Positions 28,690-38,460 are shown, counted from the first letter of the stretch. The stretch is DNA of 64,000 nt from Thiothrix fructosivorans (GCF_017349355.1 NZ_JAFMPM010000008.1:1364001-1428000), one strand, 5' to 3'. Translations and numbers: made by a program. Notes: a model not told the origin generated them from the sequence alone.

Positions 28690-30545
28690 CTAAACGTTAG
28701 AAAGTTGGAAAGTTAGACTTATTATTCAATCTAGGTATTTGTTAGCGGATGTCAATGCTTCGCCGCTTTTTTCCACAAGTCGCATGGCTACATTCCGTTA
28801 ACTGAAGGAGTCAATGTCATTGGGGAAAAGGTGTTCAACGGTTTAGGAGTATGAAGATTTGCTGTATTGATGCGAAGTAGCAACCAGTACTGGCAAGTAG
28901 GGGGAAGATGAAGGCATACTGCCTACTGAGGTTCAAAACCTTTTAGGTGGCACAGTAGGCAAAACGGTAGCACGGATTTTTTAATGTCAGTTCGGATGTC
29001 GTGGATAGTTCTGCTAACCAACTGATTTAATTGGTGCCCGGAGCCGGACTCGAACCGGCACGCTGTTACCAGCGAGAGATTTTAAGAGTGAGAGATCAAC
29101 AGACTCATTTTACCGAAACGCGACCCCGCAACCCTTGCGTTTAGCGACTCAGAAAGCCGCGCAAGCCCTCGCACCCCCTCAGAACCTTACTATCAACCAT
29201 GACCCCGCTATCAGGGCAAACATGACCCCGTAGCGGGGCATCTGCTACCATCAAAACCGCCAATATGACACCGGATGGGGTAGGGGATGACCAAGAAACT
29301 AAACTTCAACAAGGCAGTGCTCGAAGCACTCGAACTGCCCACCGTTGGGCGGTTGTATGTGTACGACACCAAAGTCGACGGATTGCTGCTGATGCTCACC
29401 AAAGCGGGAACGCGTTCCTTTCAAATCAGAAAATTCCTGAATGGCAAGGCGGCGCGGGTAACGTTGGGCGGATTCCCCCACATGACCGTGGTACAGGCGC
29501 GGGAAAGAGCACTCAGGGAATTGTCCCTGATAGCAACCACCCGCCAGACCAGCACGCAGCAGAAAGCAGAGATCCGCCAATACGACAGCCTGACACTGGG
29601 AAAAGCCTTTCAGGACTACCTCAAATCGCACAAGAATCTAAAGACATCGACCGTCAGCGACTACGAACGCGCCGTGCGTGTCGGTTTCCCTGACTGGCAA
29701 GAACTGCCCCTGACAAAAATCACGCGGGATATGGTCGAAGCACGCCACCGCGAACGCAGCGACCAATCAGCGGCACGGGCAAACAATGAAATGCGCGTGC
29801 TGAGGTGCATCTTCAACTATGCTGCTGAGGAATATTTTGATGCAGCGGGTAAACCGATCATCACCGCCAACCCCGTCAAGCGACTCTCACACAGCCGCGC
29901 ATGGAATAGGGTAGAGCGCAGACAGACCATTATCAAAAATGACGAACTGCCCAACTGGTTTGCAGCCGTTGACACCCTGCCCGAATGGTACGGCGGCGCG
30001 TTGGCAAGCAAAGCACGCACCTATTTTCTGTTGACCCTTTTCAGCGGCTACCGTCGCAGCGAGTCGGGCAACCTGTTGTGGGAAAATGTCGACCTGAAAA
30101 ACAATACCATCCGCATCGAAGACACCAAAAACCACCACAACCACGTGTTACCCCTCACCACCTTCACACGCGAATTGCTCACCCAGTGGCAAGCGTGGAC
30201 AGGGCAGGGCAGCGGCTTAGTATTCCGTGCCACGGACAACACCTCACCGCTTTTCAGTGTGGAGGAAGTCATCAAAGCCATTCGCACCCGCACCGGCATT
30301 CAGTGGACAATGCACGACCTGAGACGCACCTTCACCACCACGGCGGAAAATAACGGTGTACAGGGCTACACCCTCAAACGCTTGATCAATCACAAAACCG
30401 GCGCGGCGGATGTAACAGGCGGCTACATTGTTACCGACCTCGAAAGCCTCCGTGAACCCATGCAAATCATCACCGATAGGCTACTCACCCTCACATCGGC
30501 TAAACTCACCCCATCCAAGACCGCAGCAGCGGCAATCAATACCTG
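28689..30545 (+). repeat. Island-end direct repeat, copy 1
   Basis: From CCTAAACGTTAG onward this stretch matches 62229-64000 almost base for base, covering about 340 bp of non-coding DNA, the tRNA-Leu 3' fragment and the whole integrase gene. The second copy runs off the window, so the true length of the match is at least 1.77 kb. Small differences (an insertion near 62512, scattered substitutions before and after the att) show the copies are not newly made. Confidence 0.9.
29032..29087 (-). other. Displaced tRNA-Leu 3' end, attachment site
   Basis: On the minus strand this reads TTAAAATCTCTCGCTGG, a T-arm with GGTTCGAGTCC and a terminal CACCA. It is the half of a class II tRNA-Leu (UAA) from the anticodon to CCA. 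The 5' half is absent, so it is not a functional tRNA. Position just before an integrase marks it as att of an integrative island. Confidence 0.8.
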
Positions 30546-30546
30546 A
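29287..30546 (+). CDS. Tyrosine-recombinase integrase of the genomic island
   Basis: 419 aa. An N-terminal arm-binding domain of the P4-integrase type (GRLYVYDTKVDGLLLMLTKAG, RVTLGGFPHMTV) precedes the catalytic domain. Catalytic residues are visible: Arg in FSGYRRSESGNLLW, HDLRRTF (HxxR), and a late GGYIVTD with the likely nucleophile Tyr. It lies 200 bp from the att site and is likely active. A nearly identical copy starts at 62839. Confidence 0.92.
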   Translation: MTKKLNFNKAVLEALELPTVGRLYVYDTKVDGLLLMLTKAGTRSFQIRKFLNGKAARVTLGGFPHMTVVQARERALRELSLIATTRQTSTQQKAEIRQYDSLTLGKAFQDYLKSHKNLKTSTVSDYERAVRVGFPDWQELPLTKITRDMVEARHRERSDQSAARANNEMRVLRCIFNYAAEEYFDAAGKPIITANPVKRLSHSRAWNRVERRQTIIKNDELPNWFAAVDTLPEWYGGALASKARTYFLLTLFSGYRRSESGNLLWENVDLKNNTIRIEDTKNHHNHVLPLTTFTRELLTQWQAWTGQGSGLVFRATDNTSPLFSVEEVIKAIRTRTGIQWTMHDLRRTFTTTAENNGVQGYTLKRLINHKTGAADVTGGYIVTDLESLREPMQIITDRLLTLTSAKLTPSKTAAAAINT

Positions 30547-30562
30547 CACAGGAAGTTTGGAC

Positions 30563-31099
30563 ATGACCGACACCCCCAAGAAAACCCTAAGCATCACCCG
30601 CAAGCCTGCCGACACTGGCGCGGTAAATTCTCCATCTGGCACAATCCAGCGCACGGGCAAGCGCATTATCCGCCGTGAAGACCTGCCACAAGTGCAGCGC
30701 GTGCCACCACCCAAACCCAAAGCACCCAGCAACAAAACCAAACCCAAAAAGCCACCGCGCAAACCTGCCCCAAAAAAGCAGGTAACACCGCCATCCGATC
30801 TGCGAATGCAGGAACTCGACGCACGCCTCAACGGTTTTCGTGTTTGGGTGATGTATCAACCGCTCTCCGTTGGCATCGAAAAGGAGATTTTCCGGCTGAT
30901 CAATGATGAATCGTTTTCCGCATCCAAGCGCGTCGTACAGAAAGTGCTGAGGATGCACACCCACCACGGGCTATACCTGCAAGCCATCCAGCACGGTGGT
31001 GCTCGCTACACACTGGACGGCGTAGAGCAGGGCGACGTGACCGAGTACCAACGCCAGTACGCAACCGAAACCCTCACCAAACGACTACAAGGAAAGTAA
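30563..31099 (+). CDS. ProQ/FinO-domain RNA chaperone-like protein
   Basis: 178 aa from the ATG at 30563. A basic, Pro/Lys-rich disordered tail covers residues 30-80 (KPKAPSNKTKPKKPPRK). The C-terminal region has the FinO/ProQ pattern PLSVGIEKEIFRLIN, VVQKVLRMHTHHGLYLQAI and ARYTLDG. Such proteins bind structured RNAs. It is immediately downstream of the integrase, as is common on mobile elements. Confidence 0.8.
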   Translation: MTDTPKKTLSITRKPADTGAVNSPSGTIQRTGKRIIRREDLPQVQRVPPPKPKAPSNKTKPKKPPRKPAPKKQVTPPSDLRMQELDARLNGFRVWVMYQPLSVGIEKEIFRLINDESFSASKRVVQKVLRMHTHHGLYLQAIQHGGARYTLDGVEQGDVTEYQRQYATETLTKRLQGK

Positions 31100-31100
31100 A

Positions 31101-31361
31101 ATGGAATGGCATAGTCAACGATTCAATAAGCGCGTGATACTCACCCACCATGCTGATGAGCGCATCGAAGCGCGGCGTATCAGCCAGAGCGAAATGGAAA
31201 CGCTAGTGGAGCAGGGCGAACTACTCTATAAAGATTCAGAACATCTATGGATATTCAAGGCGTTGGAAGGCAGAACCGATAATTTGATATGCGCGGCGGC
31301 AATAGAGCGCAATGCGCTAATCATCAAAACCGTGATGACTAACTGGGAGAAAACACCATGA
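31101..31361 (+). CDS. DUF4258 protein (putative toxin)
   Basis: 86 aa. ILTHHADERIEARRISQSEMETLVEQGE is the core of DUF4258, a BrnT/RelE-like small family found beside DUF2283 genes. It follows the ProQ-like gene by 1 bp and overlaps the next gene by 4 bp. Likely toxin of a toxin-antitoxin pair, inferred from family and pairing. Confidence 0.75.
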   Translation: MEWHSQRFNKRVILTHHADERIEARRISQSEMETLVEQGELLYKDSEHLWIFKALEGRTDNLICAAAIERNALIIKTVMTNWEKTP

Positions 31362-31555
31362 AAGCAATTTACCATCAAGATGACGATATTCTCGTCCTGC
31401 GATTCAGCGACGAACTGCCAGCGCGGGAAGTGTCACAAGGCTGGAATGTGAATATCAGCTACACCGCACGCGGCGATATTGTCGAAATCGTGGTACTGGA
31501 AGCCAAAGAATCAGGTCTGTATCCAGTGTTCACAGAATACCAACAAGCCGCTTGA
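31358..31555 (+). CDS. DUF2283 protein (putative antitoxin)
   Basis: 65 aa. YHQDDDILVLRFSDE.PAREVSQGWNVNISYTARGDIVEIVVLEA is the DUF2283 pattern. Start overlaps the DUF4258 stop (ATGA), indicating coupled translation. Confidence 0.78.
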   Translation: MKAIYHQDDDILVLRFSDELPAREVSQGWNVNISYTARGDIVEIVVLEAKESGLYPVFTEYQQAA

Positions 31556-31781
31556 GCGTACAGCATGAAAAAACACTATAGACTTTAGCGGCGGGGTACG
31601 TATCGCAGCTATCAAAGCCAGTAAAGGGTTTGAAGCAGCTACCACAAAACCCACCCAAACTTCTCCAATCTTTGTCATTTTGGAGAAGTTGTAAGGCACA
31701 GACTACCGTTCATCTGTCGATAGCAACATCAAAAACACCCACCCCTAGACACAAAACCTGCTGTATTGCATCCTATCCCTC

Positions 31782-32954
31782 ATGATTATCAGCCACAAAA
31801 TCCGCCTAGACCCCAACAATAAACAAGCCACGTACTTGGCGAAAGCCGCAGGTACAGCTCGGTTTGCTTACAACTGGGCGTTGGCGGAATGGCAAACCCA
31901 ATACGCCGCGAGGAAAGACGACAATACCCAGCCCAAACCCAATCAAATGAGCTTGCGCCGCCAATTGAACGCCATCAAGCGTGAACAATTCCCGTGGATG
32001 CTCGAAGTCACCAAAAACGCTCCACAAATGGCGATTATCCAACTGGGGCAAGCGTTCAACAACTTTTTTGCCGGACGTGCCCAGTACCCGCAGTTCAAAA
32101 AGAAAGGCAAGAGCCGTGACAGTTTCACCCTCACCAACGATCAATTTTCGCTTGATGCTTCCCGCATCCGCATTCCCAACCTTGGGTTAGTACGGATGCG
32201 GGAAACGTTACGCTTTTTCGGCAAAATTCTTTCTGCCACGATTTCCCGCACCGCTGACCAGTGGTTCGCCAGCATCACCGTGGATACGGATCAAAATTCG
32301 CTCCCGCCTGCCGAAAACCAAAGCACGGTGGGGGTGGATTTGGGCGTATCCGCACTGGCAACGCTGTCAACGGGGGAAAAAGTGGTCGGGGCGAAGCCGC
32401 ATAAAGCCTTGCTTTCACGCCTAAAACGGCTGTCCCGCAGCCTGTCGCGCAAGGTCAAAGGCAGTGCCAACCGCCACAAAGCAAAACAGAAGTTGGCAAA
32501 GCTTCACGCCAAGATAGCCAACATCCGTCAAGACAGTTTGCACCAACTCACTACGGATTTAACCCGCCGTTTCCACACCATCGGCATTGAAGACTTGAAC
32601 GTATCGGGCATGGTGAAAAATCGCCATTTATCCCGTGCCATCAGTGATATGGGGTTTTTCGAGTTTCGCCGTCAACTGGCATACAAGGCGGGAATGCGGG
32701 GTGCGGTGGTCGTGGTGGCTGATCGGTTTTTTGCCTCCAGCAAGACTTGTTCTGCCCCCGACTGTGGGCATAAAGTGGACAAATTACCACTATCGGTACG
32801 CGAATGGACTTGCCCCGTTTGTGGCGCAGTTCATGACCGTGACGTAAACGCTGCCAAGAATTTGCAAGAGTATGCTTCGGCTACGCTCAGCAACCACGCC
32901 GTGAGTTCCACGGTGTCTGCCTGTGGAGGGTGCGACCTGATGCCTCTTAAGTGA
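31782..32954 (+). CDS. tnpB: TnpB (RNA-guided nuclease, IS200/IS605 type), split by a group II intron
   Basis: The reading frame before the intron gives 383 aa, and the frame then runs 7 codons into the intron and stops. RuvC-like catalytic residues are present: D in VGVDLGVSALA, E in GIEDLNVSGM, D in HDRDVNAAKN, with a zinc ribbon (CSAPDCGH...CPVCGA). Splicing of 32930-35304 would join Gly383 to 27 more codons (EGAGLERKPKTK...) ending at 35389, matching the C-terminus of the uninterrupted paralogue at 52872-54080. No TnpA is adjacent. Confidence 0.9.
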   Translation: MIISHKIRLDPNNKQATYLAKAAGTARFAYNWALAEWQTQYAARKDDNTQPKPNQMSLRRQLNAIKREQFPWMLEVTKNAPQMAIIQLGQAFNNFFAGRAQYPQFKKKGKSRDSFTLTNDQFSLDASRIRIPNLGLVRMRETLRFFGKILSATISRTADQWFASITVDTDQNSLPPAENQSTVGVDLGVSALATLSTGEKVVGAKPHKALLSRLKRLSRSLSRKVKGSANRHKAKQKLAKLHAKIANIRQDSLHQLTTDLTRRFHTIGIEDLNVSGMVKNRHLSRAISDMGFFEFRRQLAYKAGMRGAVVVVADRFFASSKTCSAPDCGHKVDKLPLSVREWTCPVCGAVHDRDVNAAKNLQEYASATLSNHAVSSTVSACGGCDLMPLK

Positions 32955-33531
32955 TTGTTTCATTTGTCAAAAGCAAAAGAGAAACCTGGTGTTTCGCCAC
33001 CAGTAGCCTACTGACCCATGCGGTGCTGGTAACGGTGCGGTGTGAAGCGGTCAGGACAAAGTAACCTGCCATAAGGCGGCGTAGGTTTCGTGAGGAAACA
33101 CGCTATCTGTAAGCATCAATGCGGATGGGAGCTAGGCTTGATGGTATGACTAACGAAAGTGAACTGCTGATAAACATCGTAAAGCAGAACGAGCTAAAGA
33201 TGCTGACAAGCTTGAGCCAAAAGGCAAATGGCTGGTTAATCCCCTCCTCCATGGGATTACGCGGACACAACAGCCATCGGTGAACAGGCAGGGTCTACCC
33301 CATCATTGTCACTCAAGTGGAACAGGATAAGCCCGTATCCCCGCCAGCAATGGCAAGCCGACCGTAAGGGAAGCCGATGGGAATGCGGGTATGGGATGCC
33401 AGAAAAAGCGAATGCCACTCTGTAATGGGGTGGACAGGGGTTGAAACATCACCCTGCCCAAAAGGGTGCAGACTTCTGGCGGGTCTCTCTTTGCAGGAGA
33501 GTTTGTAGGACTTTTACAGGAGGTTGGACAA

Positions 33532-35219
33532 ATGAACGAAGCGCAAGCCAAGTGTGCCACCCCCGATGGCGTGGTGGATTGGCACGGAATTGACCGGGCA
33601 AAAGCACATCAGGCCACCCAAAAGCTGCAAGTGCGTATTGCAAAGGCAATCCGGGAAGGGAAGCACCGCAAGGCAAAATCCTTGCAATGGCTACTGACCC
33701 ACTCGTTTTACGCCAAATGCATGGCGGTCAAACGTGTCACGGAAAACAGCGGCAAAAAGACTGCCGGGGTGGACAATGAAACTTGGGACACTCCACCGGC
33801 CAAAGCCAAAGCAATAGTGGGTCTCAAACGCAGGGGCTACAAGCCCCAGCCACTGAGACGGGTATATATTCCCAAAGCAAACGGCAAGCAACGCCCGTTA
33901 GGCATCCCGACGATGAAAGACAGGGCTATGCAAGCACTTCACTTGCTTGCCCTTGAACCCATCTCGGAAACCACAGCCGACCCGAACTCATACGGGTTCA
34001 GGCCAAAACGGGGTTGCAAGGACGCAGCGGAACAGATATTCATCAGCATGGCGCAAAAAACGCAGGCAAAGTGGGTATTGGAGGCAGACATCGCCGGGTG
34101 CTTTGATAACATTAGCCATGAATGGTTGCTCGCCAACATCCCTACGGATCGGCGATACTCAGGAAATGGCTGAAGGCAGGGTTCGTGTGGAAAGGGGTGC
34201 GCTCCGATACGGAAGCAGGCACTCCACAGGGCGGTATCATATCCCCCGTACTGGCAAACATGGCACTGGACGGATTGGCGGGTAAACTGGCTAAGCCTTC
34301 CCAAAAATCACTGGACGTGGCAGGGCGACCAAGGTCAATTATATCCGATATGCCGATGACTTCATCATCACGGGCACAAGCCCGGAAGTGCTGGAAGAAG
34401 CCAAACCATCACTGAACGGTTTCTGGAGGCAAGGGGACTAATCCTCTCACCGGAAAAGACCAAGGTGGTGAACATCTCAGAAGGTTTCGACTTTCTGGGC
34501 TGGAATTTCCGCAAGTTACAACGGGAAGATGATGATCAAACCTGCCAAGAAGAACGTTTAAAAAACTTCTTGGCAGGCATCAGGCAACTGATAGACAGTA
34601 ATAAGACCGCCACACAGGAAAAACCTGATCCGCCTCCTCAACCCCAAAATACGGGGATGGACGGAGTACCACAAAAACCAAGTGGCAAAGGAAACATTTT
34701 CCGATGTTGATCATGCCATCTGGAAAAAGCTATGGAAATGGGCAAGACGGGCGACACCCCACAAACCCAAAATGTGGGTCAAGGCTAGTATTGGCCTCAC
34801 CACAATGGGTGTAACTGGACGTTTAGGGTAAAGGTGCTGGACAGGAAAGGGAATGGGGTGTGGCTTGACCTGTTCAAGGCATCCTCTGTTCCCATTGTCC
34901 GGCATGTCAAGATTAAGGCAGATGCGAACCCCTATGACCCGGCGCAGGAAGAATACTTTGAGGAGCGGTTTCAACGCCACTTCAAGGAGGAAGCCCACGG
35001 CGCTAGGATCAAATACCTCTGGCACTCACAGGACGGCAAGTGTACCGCTTGTGGGCAAACCTGACCAAGCAAACAGGGTGGCACGTCCACCATGTTATAT
35101 GGCGGGTAAAAGGGGGTACGGATGACTCGCGGAACTTGGTCTTAATGCACCCGGACTGTCACCGACAATTACACAGCCGTGTAAACCGTGGGTTGCCGAC
35201 CACCCTGAAAAGTGGCTGA
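33532..35219 (+). pseudogene. Group II intron-encoded protein (RT-maturase-HNH), frameshifted
   Basis: Starts MNEAQAKC with AGGAGG upstream. Frame one carries RT segments up to motif A (LEADIAGCFDNISHEWLL) near 34130. Motif B (GTPQGGIISPVLAN) is in a second frame, RYADDF (about 34345) in a third, and a later shift leads to FDFLGWNFRK. The C-terminal HNH signature (HPDCHRQLH) ends at 35219. At least three frameshifts make it inactive unless sequencing errors explain them. Confidence 0.85.
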
Positions 35220-35229
35220 AGAGAGGCTT

Positions 35230-35263
35230 GAGCCGTATGTGGTGAAAATCACAAGTACGGTTC
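35230..35263 (+). ncRNA. Group II intron domain V
   Basis: 34-nt hairpin: GAGCCGTATG pairs with GTACGGTTC around a GTGAAAATCAC inner stem with GAAA-type loop. This is the conserved catalytic domain, 41 bp before the 3' splice site, with a short domain VI in between. Confidence 0.85.
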
Positions 35264-35304
35264 TTAGGGGAGGATGGTGCAGTAATGTACTGTTCTTACC
35301 CGAC

Positions 35305-35389
35305 GGAAGGCGCTGGTCTTGAGCGCAAGCCGAAGACGAAACCAGCCCCAATGAAGCAGGAATTTAACCGCAAACTTGACCTTGGTTAA
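35305..35389 (+). other. Second exon of the split tnpB
   Basis: Completes the Gly codon and adds 27 codons to TAA at 35387-35389. The same stretch contains arms GCTGGTCTT and AAGAC...ACCAGC that could fold as the guide-RNA scaffold expected at a TnpB 3' end. The intron therefore separates the nuclease frame from this segment. Confidence 0.7.
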
Positions 35390-35932
35390 GTTTGCATAAG
35401 TTTAAAAGAACGGAAAGCGAGTATCCACAAGCGCAAGGTGCTCGTGTCACACCCTAGCGGTTTATCACGCAGTGGATTGATTAACGAAAAACATTATGAA
35501 AATATTAAATATATACAAGAACATAGGCGCATTTCCTGAGAAATTAAATCAATGACTATGAGAAGGCGTAGGTGGTAAGGCTCGCACTCCTCCTAACCTG
35601 CCGGGTTTTTGCAATTTTTTTATCTATTGCGTAGATTCGGCATATTCTAAGTGCTGTAATCACCGGTATAAGGCGATATTTCTTGAGCGCCAGGGCGTGT
35701 TATTCAAAAAACAAAAGCCTTAAAACGGCACGTAGTGTGTTATTGAGCTATGTGCGAACCCGCATTTTTAGCAAATTGACAAGAAAAACAAAACAACAAG
35801 AATTAACAAGCACAACAAACGAAACAAACCACACATTTATTAGAAAATATTTCTATTTCACAATATTGAAAATAAATCATTAGTGTGTTTTATTGGTGTT
35901 CTTATTCCTATATGACATATACGGGTTTTAAA
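35390..35932. other. Non-coding stretch after the tnpB element
   Basis: It holds the likely right end of the TnpB element (about 35400-35490), then AT-rich DNA. A 66-codon TTG-started frame at 35683 has low-complexity composition and no start signal, so I do not call it. No other feature is seen. Confidence 0.4.
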
Positions 35933-36328
35933 ATGTTTGAAGTCATCACCGGGTCAGAATCAGCAGAATCGACCATCACCACGCACACACAGCAGCGCGT
36001 TCAAGACGTTTTCAGCAAAGCAAAGCAGCTAAGGGCGAACAAGGCAGAACTCACCGCCATTGAACGCCAGAAACGCGAGGAAAATCCTATTGTTCTCGCA
36101 AGTGGTCGGGTAAGACTCGGAACTTTCAAGATACCGGGCATGGATGCTATCTCAAAAGAATATGAGGAAAACATACAGTCCTTAAAGTTTGATGATCTGG
36201 GCGAATGCAAAGATCATCTCGCCGCGATAAAAGAAGGAAAAACCGAATTAGAAAACCTGCTATTTGATCTTGCCCAGCAACTCAAACCACAGATGCAAGC
36301 TGTTCCGGTTATAGTATATCTGTTTTAA
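35933..36328 (+). CDS. Hypothetical protein running into an orphan CRISPR repeat
   Basis: 131 aa from MFEVITGSE. Mostly charged and helical (QRVQDVFSKAKQLRANKAELTAIERQKREE), no TM segment, no family recognised. Its stop codon lies 5-7 bases inside the first repeat of the mini CRISPR, so the natural C-terminus may be lost. Confidence 0.5.
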   Translation: MFEVITGSESAESTITTHTQQRVQDVFSKAKQLRANKAELTAIERQKREENPIVLASGRVRLGTFKIPGMDAISKEYEENIQSLKFDDLGECKDHLAAIKEGKTELENLLFDLAQQLKPQMQAVPVIVYLF

Positions 36329-36427
36329 CGCCTTCTCAAACAGGCTGCCATTCAAACTCAACTAAAAACTGACTATACTAACTGGTTAAACGTTTTAACG
36401 CCTTCTCAAACAGGCTGCCATTCAAAC
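36322..36427 (-). CRISPR. Orphan two-repeat CRISPR, related to array 2
   Basis: Two identical 36-bp repeats (36322-36357, 36392-36427), each beginning GTTTTAACGCCTTCTC, flank one 34-bp spacer. Against the reverse complement of the array 2 repeat, 29 of 36 bases agree by eye, so orientation is probably minus. No cas gene touches it. Confidence 0.8.
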
Positions 36428-36652
36428 GGCGGATGCCGAAAATTTCCCTTTGGTTACAATGACTTGGGAGGCAATTTTTTCTATATCAAAAGGGATAGAT
36501 CGCGTTAGCCCGACAAGACCATGAAAACTGTAGGGGATTGTGCGCATTGGGTACAGTTTTCTCCTCTTTTGCGGTGAAAAATCATGCAAATCTACGCTCG
36601 CTGCACGTGTTTGTATAGTAACACCTCCAGCACCTAGGGATACAGTGCTCAA
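36422..36652 (-). CDS. Short hypothetical frame ending in the mini CRISPR
   Basis: 76 aa, starting 11 bp after the membrane-protein gene on the same strand and ending inside the second orphan repeat. Sequence (MSTVSLGAGGVTIQTRAAS...) is unrecognised and may be the truncated start of a longer gene. Confidence 0.3.
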   Translation of the reverse strand: MSTVSLGAGGVTIQTRAASVDLHDFSPQKRRKLYPMRTIPYSFHGLVGLTRSIPFDIEKIASQVIVTKGKFSASAV

Positions 36653-36663
36653 ACCAACAAGGC

Positions 36664-38460
36664 TTATGGTTTAGGTCGTTTTATCCATGCCCAGCTAATG
36701 AGGGCTACCAAAGGTAAGGCTACCAGCAGCGTCATTCCCCCTTCATGGAGGTGTTTTGCCCCCCACTGCCAGAGTGAGAGTGACGGTGTATTAAAGTCTT
36801 TAACCATATCGTTTAAGACAGGTAGTACAGCCAGATACAATGCCCCCAAGGCAAAGGCAGCACCCCAATGTGTCAGTTTGGTGCTCAATTGGCTGAGCGC
36901 GTTGCTTAAATCGCTGCTGTGGGCTTCGCGTTGAGCGTTCAGGTATTCATCCGTGCGGCTGATTTTTTCCTTGATGCGCTCGTAATGTACCTGCAAGTTC
37001 AACCCCTGCTGTTGGAGGCGGAAAATCTCTTTGCCCTGCATTTGGTCGGTCAGTTCCGGGAACCAATACTGGTTGGTAAAGCGAATGAATGCTTCGAGTT
37101 GCTCCTTGATAAGCTTGATTTTGTCTTGATCCTTCAGCAGTGTCAGGGTGGTCTCTATCATTTTGTGGTCGTAATGACGTAACGATGCCTGATAGAACAA
37201 TGCTTGTACCAACATGCGGTTATACAGGTGTGGAATATGGCAGGTAGCGATACTTCGGCGGAAAAACCCACCATTTGAAACGTAGGCATTCACCCTGTCG
37301 GTGTAGAAATAGTTACTGCCAACGGCTTTCCACAAATCGAAGCATTTCCCTTGCAGATAACGGTCGGTTACTTCAGCAGTGTAGGGATAATCTTCTACCC
37401 AGCAATCAGCAACCCGGTCAGTGAAGCCTGCCAATGTATTGATCTTATGCAGGGTTTCGTCAGTGTGTTGTTTGCCTGCCAACCCGTAAGCCACGCTAAT
37501 AAACATACGGTCGTCATAGAGGGCAATATTCTGTTTTAACCAAGTTTCCAACGCCGCTGCTTGCGGTTTGAAGAATTGTTGGAGCAAAAAAATAATGATG
37601 GGAGACAGGTCTTTACCCGGATGCTCCGGCATTTCCAGCTTTTTCATGGATTCATCAAAAGCGGTTTTCAATGTTTCGCCGGTCACGGAATTCAGGCACA
37701 GTTTGGCTATCTTGCTCTCATCCCCCTGTTCGGTGAAACTGCGGTAGAGCTGCCGCCCCAAGCGGGAAAAGCGTAACCACGCTTCCAGTTGTAATTTTGG
37801 ATAGACATCACGATCAGGGTCATAGGGGCTGACATCTGCCAGCTTTTGTATGCTGCCTGCAAACAGGCTCACAGTCGCATCAGCTTCTTTATCCAATTCC
37901 CATGCAGGTTTTCGTTCCTCTACGGGTATTTGTTTTTCTGCCTCTGCCAGTTCGTTTCTTTTTTGTTTAACCCGCTCTTGTAGTGGTGGCAAGACTTCTG
38001 GTGTGACGGTGAATGCCAGCACATAAATACCATTGAAATACCGGAACAGTTGCACCGATTGGAAGAGGGCAGTTTGTTGTGTCAGCGGGGTTACATCTTT
38101 GTCACCATCTGCTTTGTGCAGTGTCATGCGCCAGGGCTGAATAACCTCTTGGGGCAAATACCATTCACGCATTGGCGTCAGGGTTTGCGGCGAATGCTCA
38201 GTATCTTCAGTGCCACGATCAAACAAGATATTACGCAGAATGGGGGTGAAAAAGTGAAATGCCTGTGCGTCACACTCGCTCGATGCACTGCCCGCCGGAT
38301 AAGTTTTACGGGTGGCTTCTGGCTTGAACTCGTCGGGTAAGCCGATCAGCGGCAAGAAAAACGTGCAGTGGTAATGATCCAGCAGCAGGGTTTTGAGTTC
38401 ATCGTTGGAAGGTGCAGACATAAGAGGCATCCGATAGCGGCAAAAGTGGGATAATGCCAC
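36664..38460 (-). CDS. Large soluble protein with two C-terminal TM helices
   Basis: 598 aa from a GTG at 38460, or 585 aa from an ATG at 38421. Residues 1-480 are soluble. About 485-530 form a helical stalk (YERIKEKISRTDEYLNAQREAHSSDLSNALSQLS) leading into two hydrophobic segments near 530-550 and 572-592. This stalk-plus-hairpin layout recalls CorA-like channels, but no GMN motif is present. It lies between the orphan CRISPR and array 1 and could be a membrane effector of the type III system. That is inference from topology and position. No named family recognised. Confidence 0.6.
   Translation of the reverse strand: MALSHFCRYRMPLMSAPSNDELKTLLLDHYHCTFFLPLIGLPDEFKPEATRKTYPAGSASSECDAQAFHFFTPILRNILFDRGTEDTEHSPQTLTPMREWYLPQEVIQPWRMTLHKADGDKDVTPLTQQTALFQSVQLFRYFNGIYVLAFTVTPEVLPPLQERVKQKRNELAEAEKQIPVEERKPAWELDKEADATVSLFAGSIQKLADVSPYDPDRDVYPKLQLEAWLRFSRLGRQLYRSFTEQGDESKIAKLCLNSVTGETLKTAFDESMKKLEMPEHPGKDLSPIIIFLLQQFFKPQAAALETWLKQNIALYDDRMFISVAYGLAGKQHTDETLHKINTLAGFTDRVADCWVEDYPYTAEVTDRYLQGKCFDLWKAVGSNYFYTDRVNAYVSNGGFFRRSIATCHIPHLYNRMLVQALFYQASLRHYDHKMIETTLTLLKDQDKIKLIKEQLEAFIRFTNQYWFPELTDQMQGKEIFRLQQQGLNLQVHYERIKEKISRTDEYLNAQREAHSSDLSNALSQLSTKLTHWGAAFALGALYLAVLPVLNDMVKDFNTPSLSLWQWGAKHLHEGGMTLLVALPLVALISWAWIKRPKP

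Larger units (their letters stand above)
32930..35304 (+). mobile_element. Group II intron inserted in tnpB
   Basis: 2375 bp. It begins GTGCGACC and ends just before GGAAGGCGC. Flanking exons fuse to give the same sequence as the second tnpB, so the boundaries are exact to the base. A domain V hairpin is at 35230-35263. It carries an intron-encoded RT/HNH protein that is frameshifted. Confidence 0.9.

Noticed and set aside
29032-29087. A tRNA-Leu gene.
   Set aside because: Only the 3' half (anticodon to CCA) is present here and at 62585. The acceptor 5' strand and D-arm are missing.
35683-35883. A 66-codon frame in the gap after tnpB.
   Set aside because: TTG start without a ribosome site, Lys/Thr/Ser-rich low-complexity sequence and no neighbour coupling.
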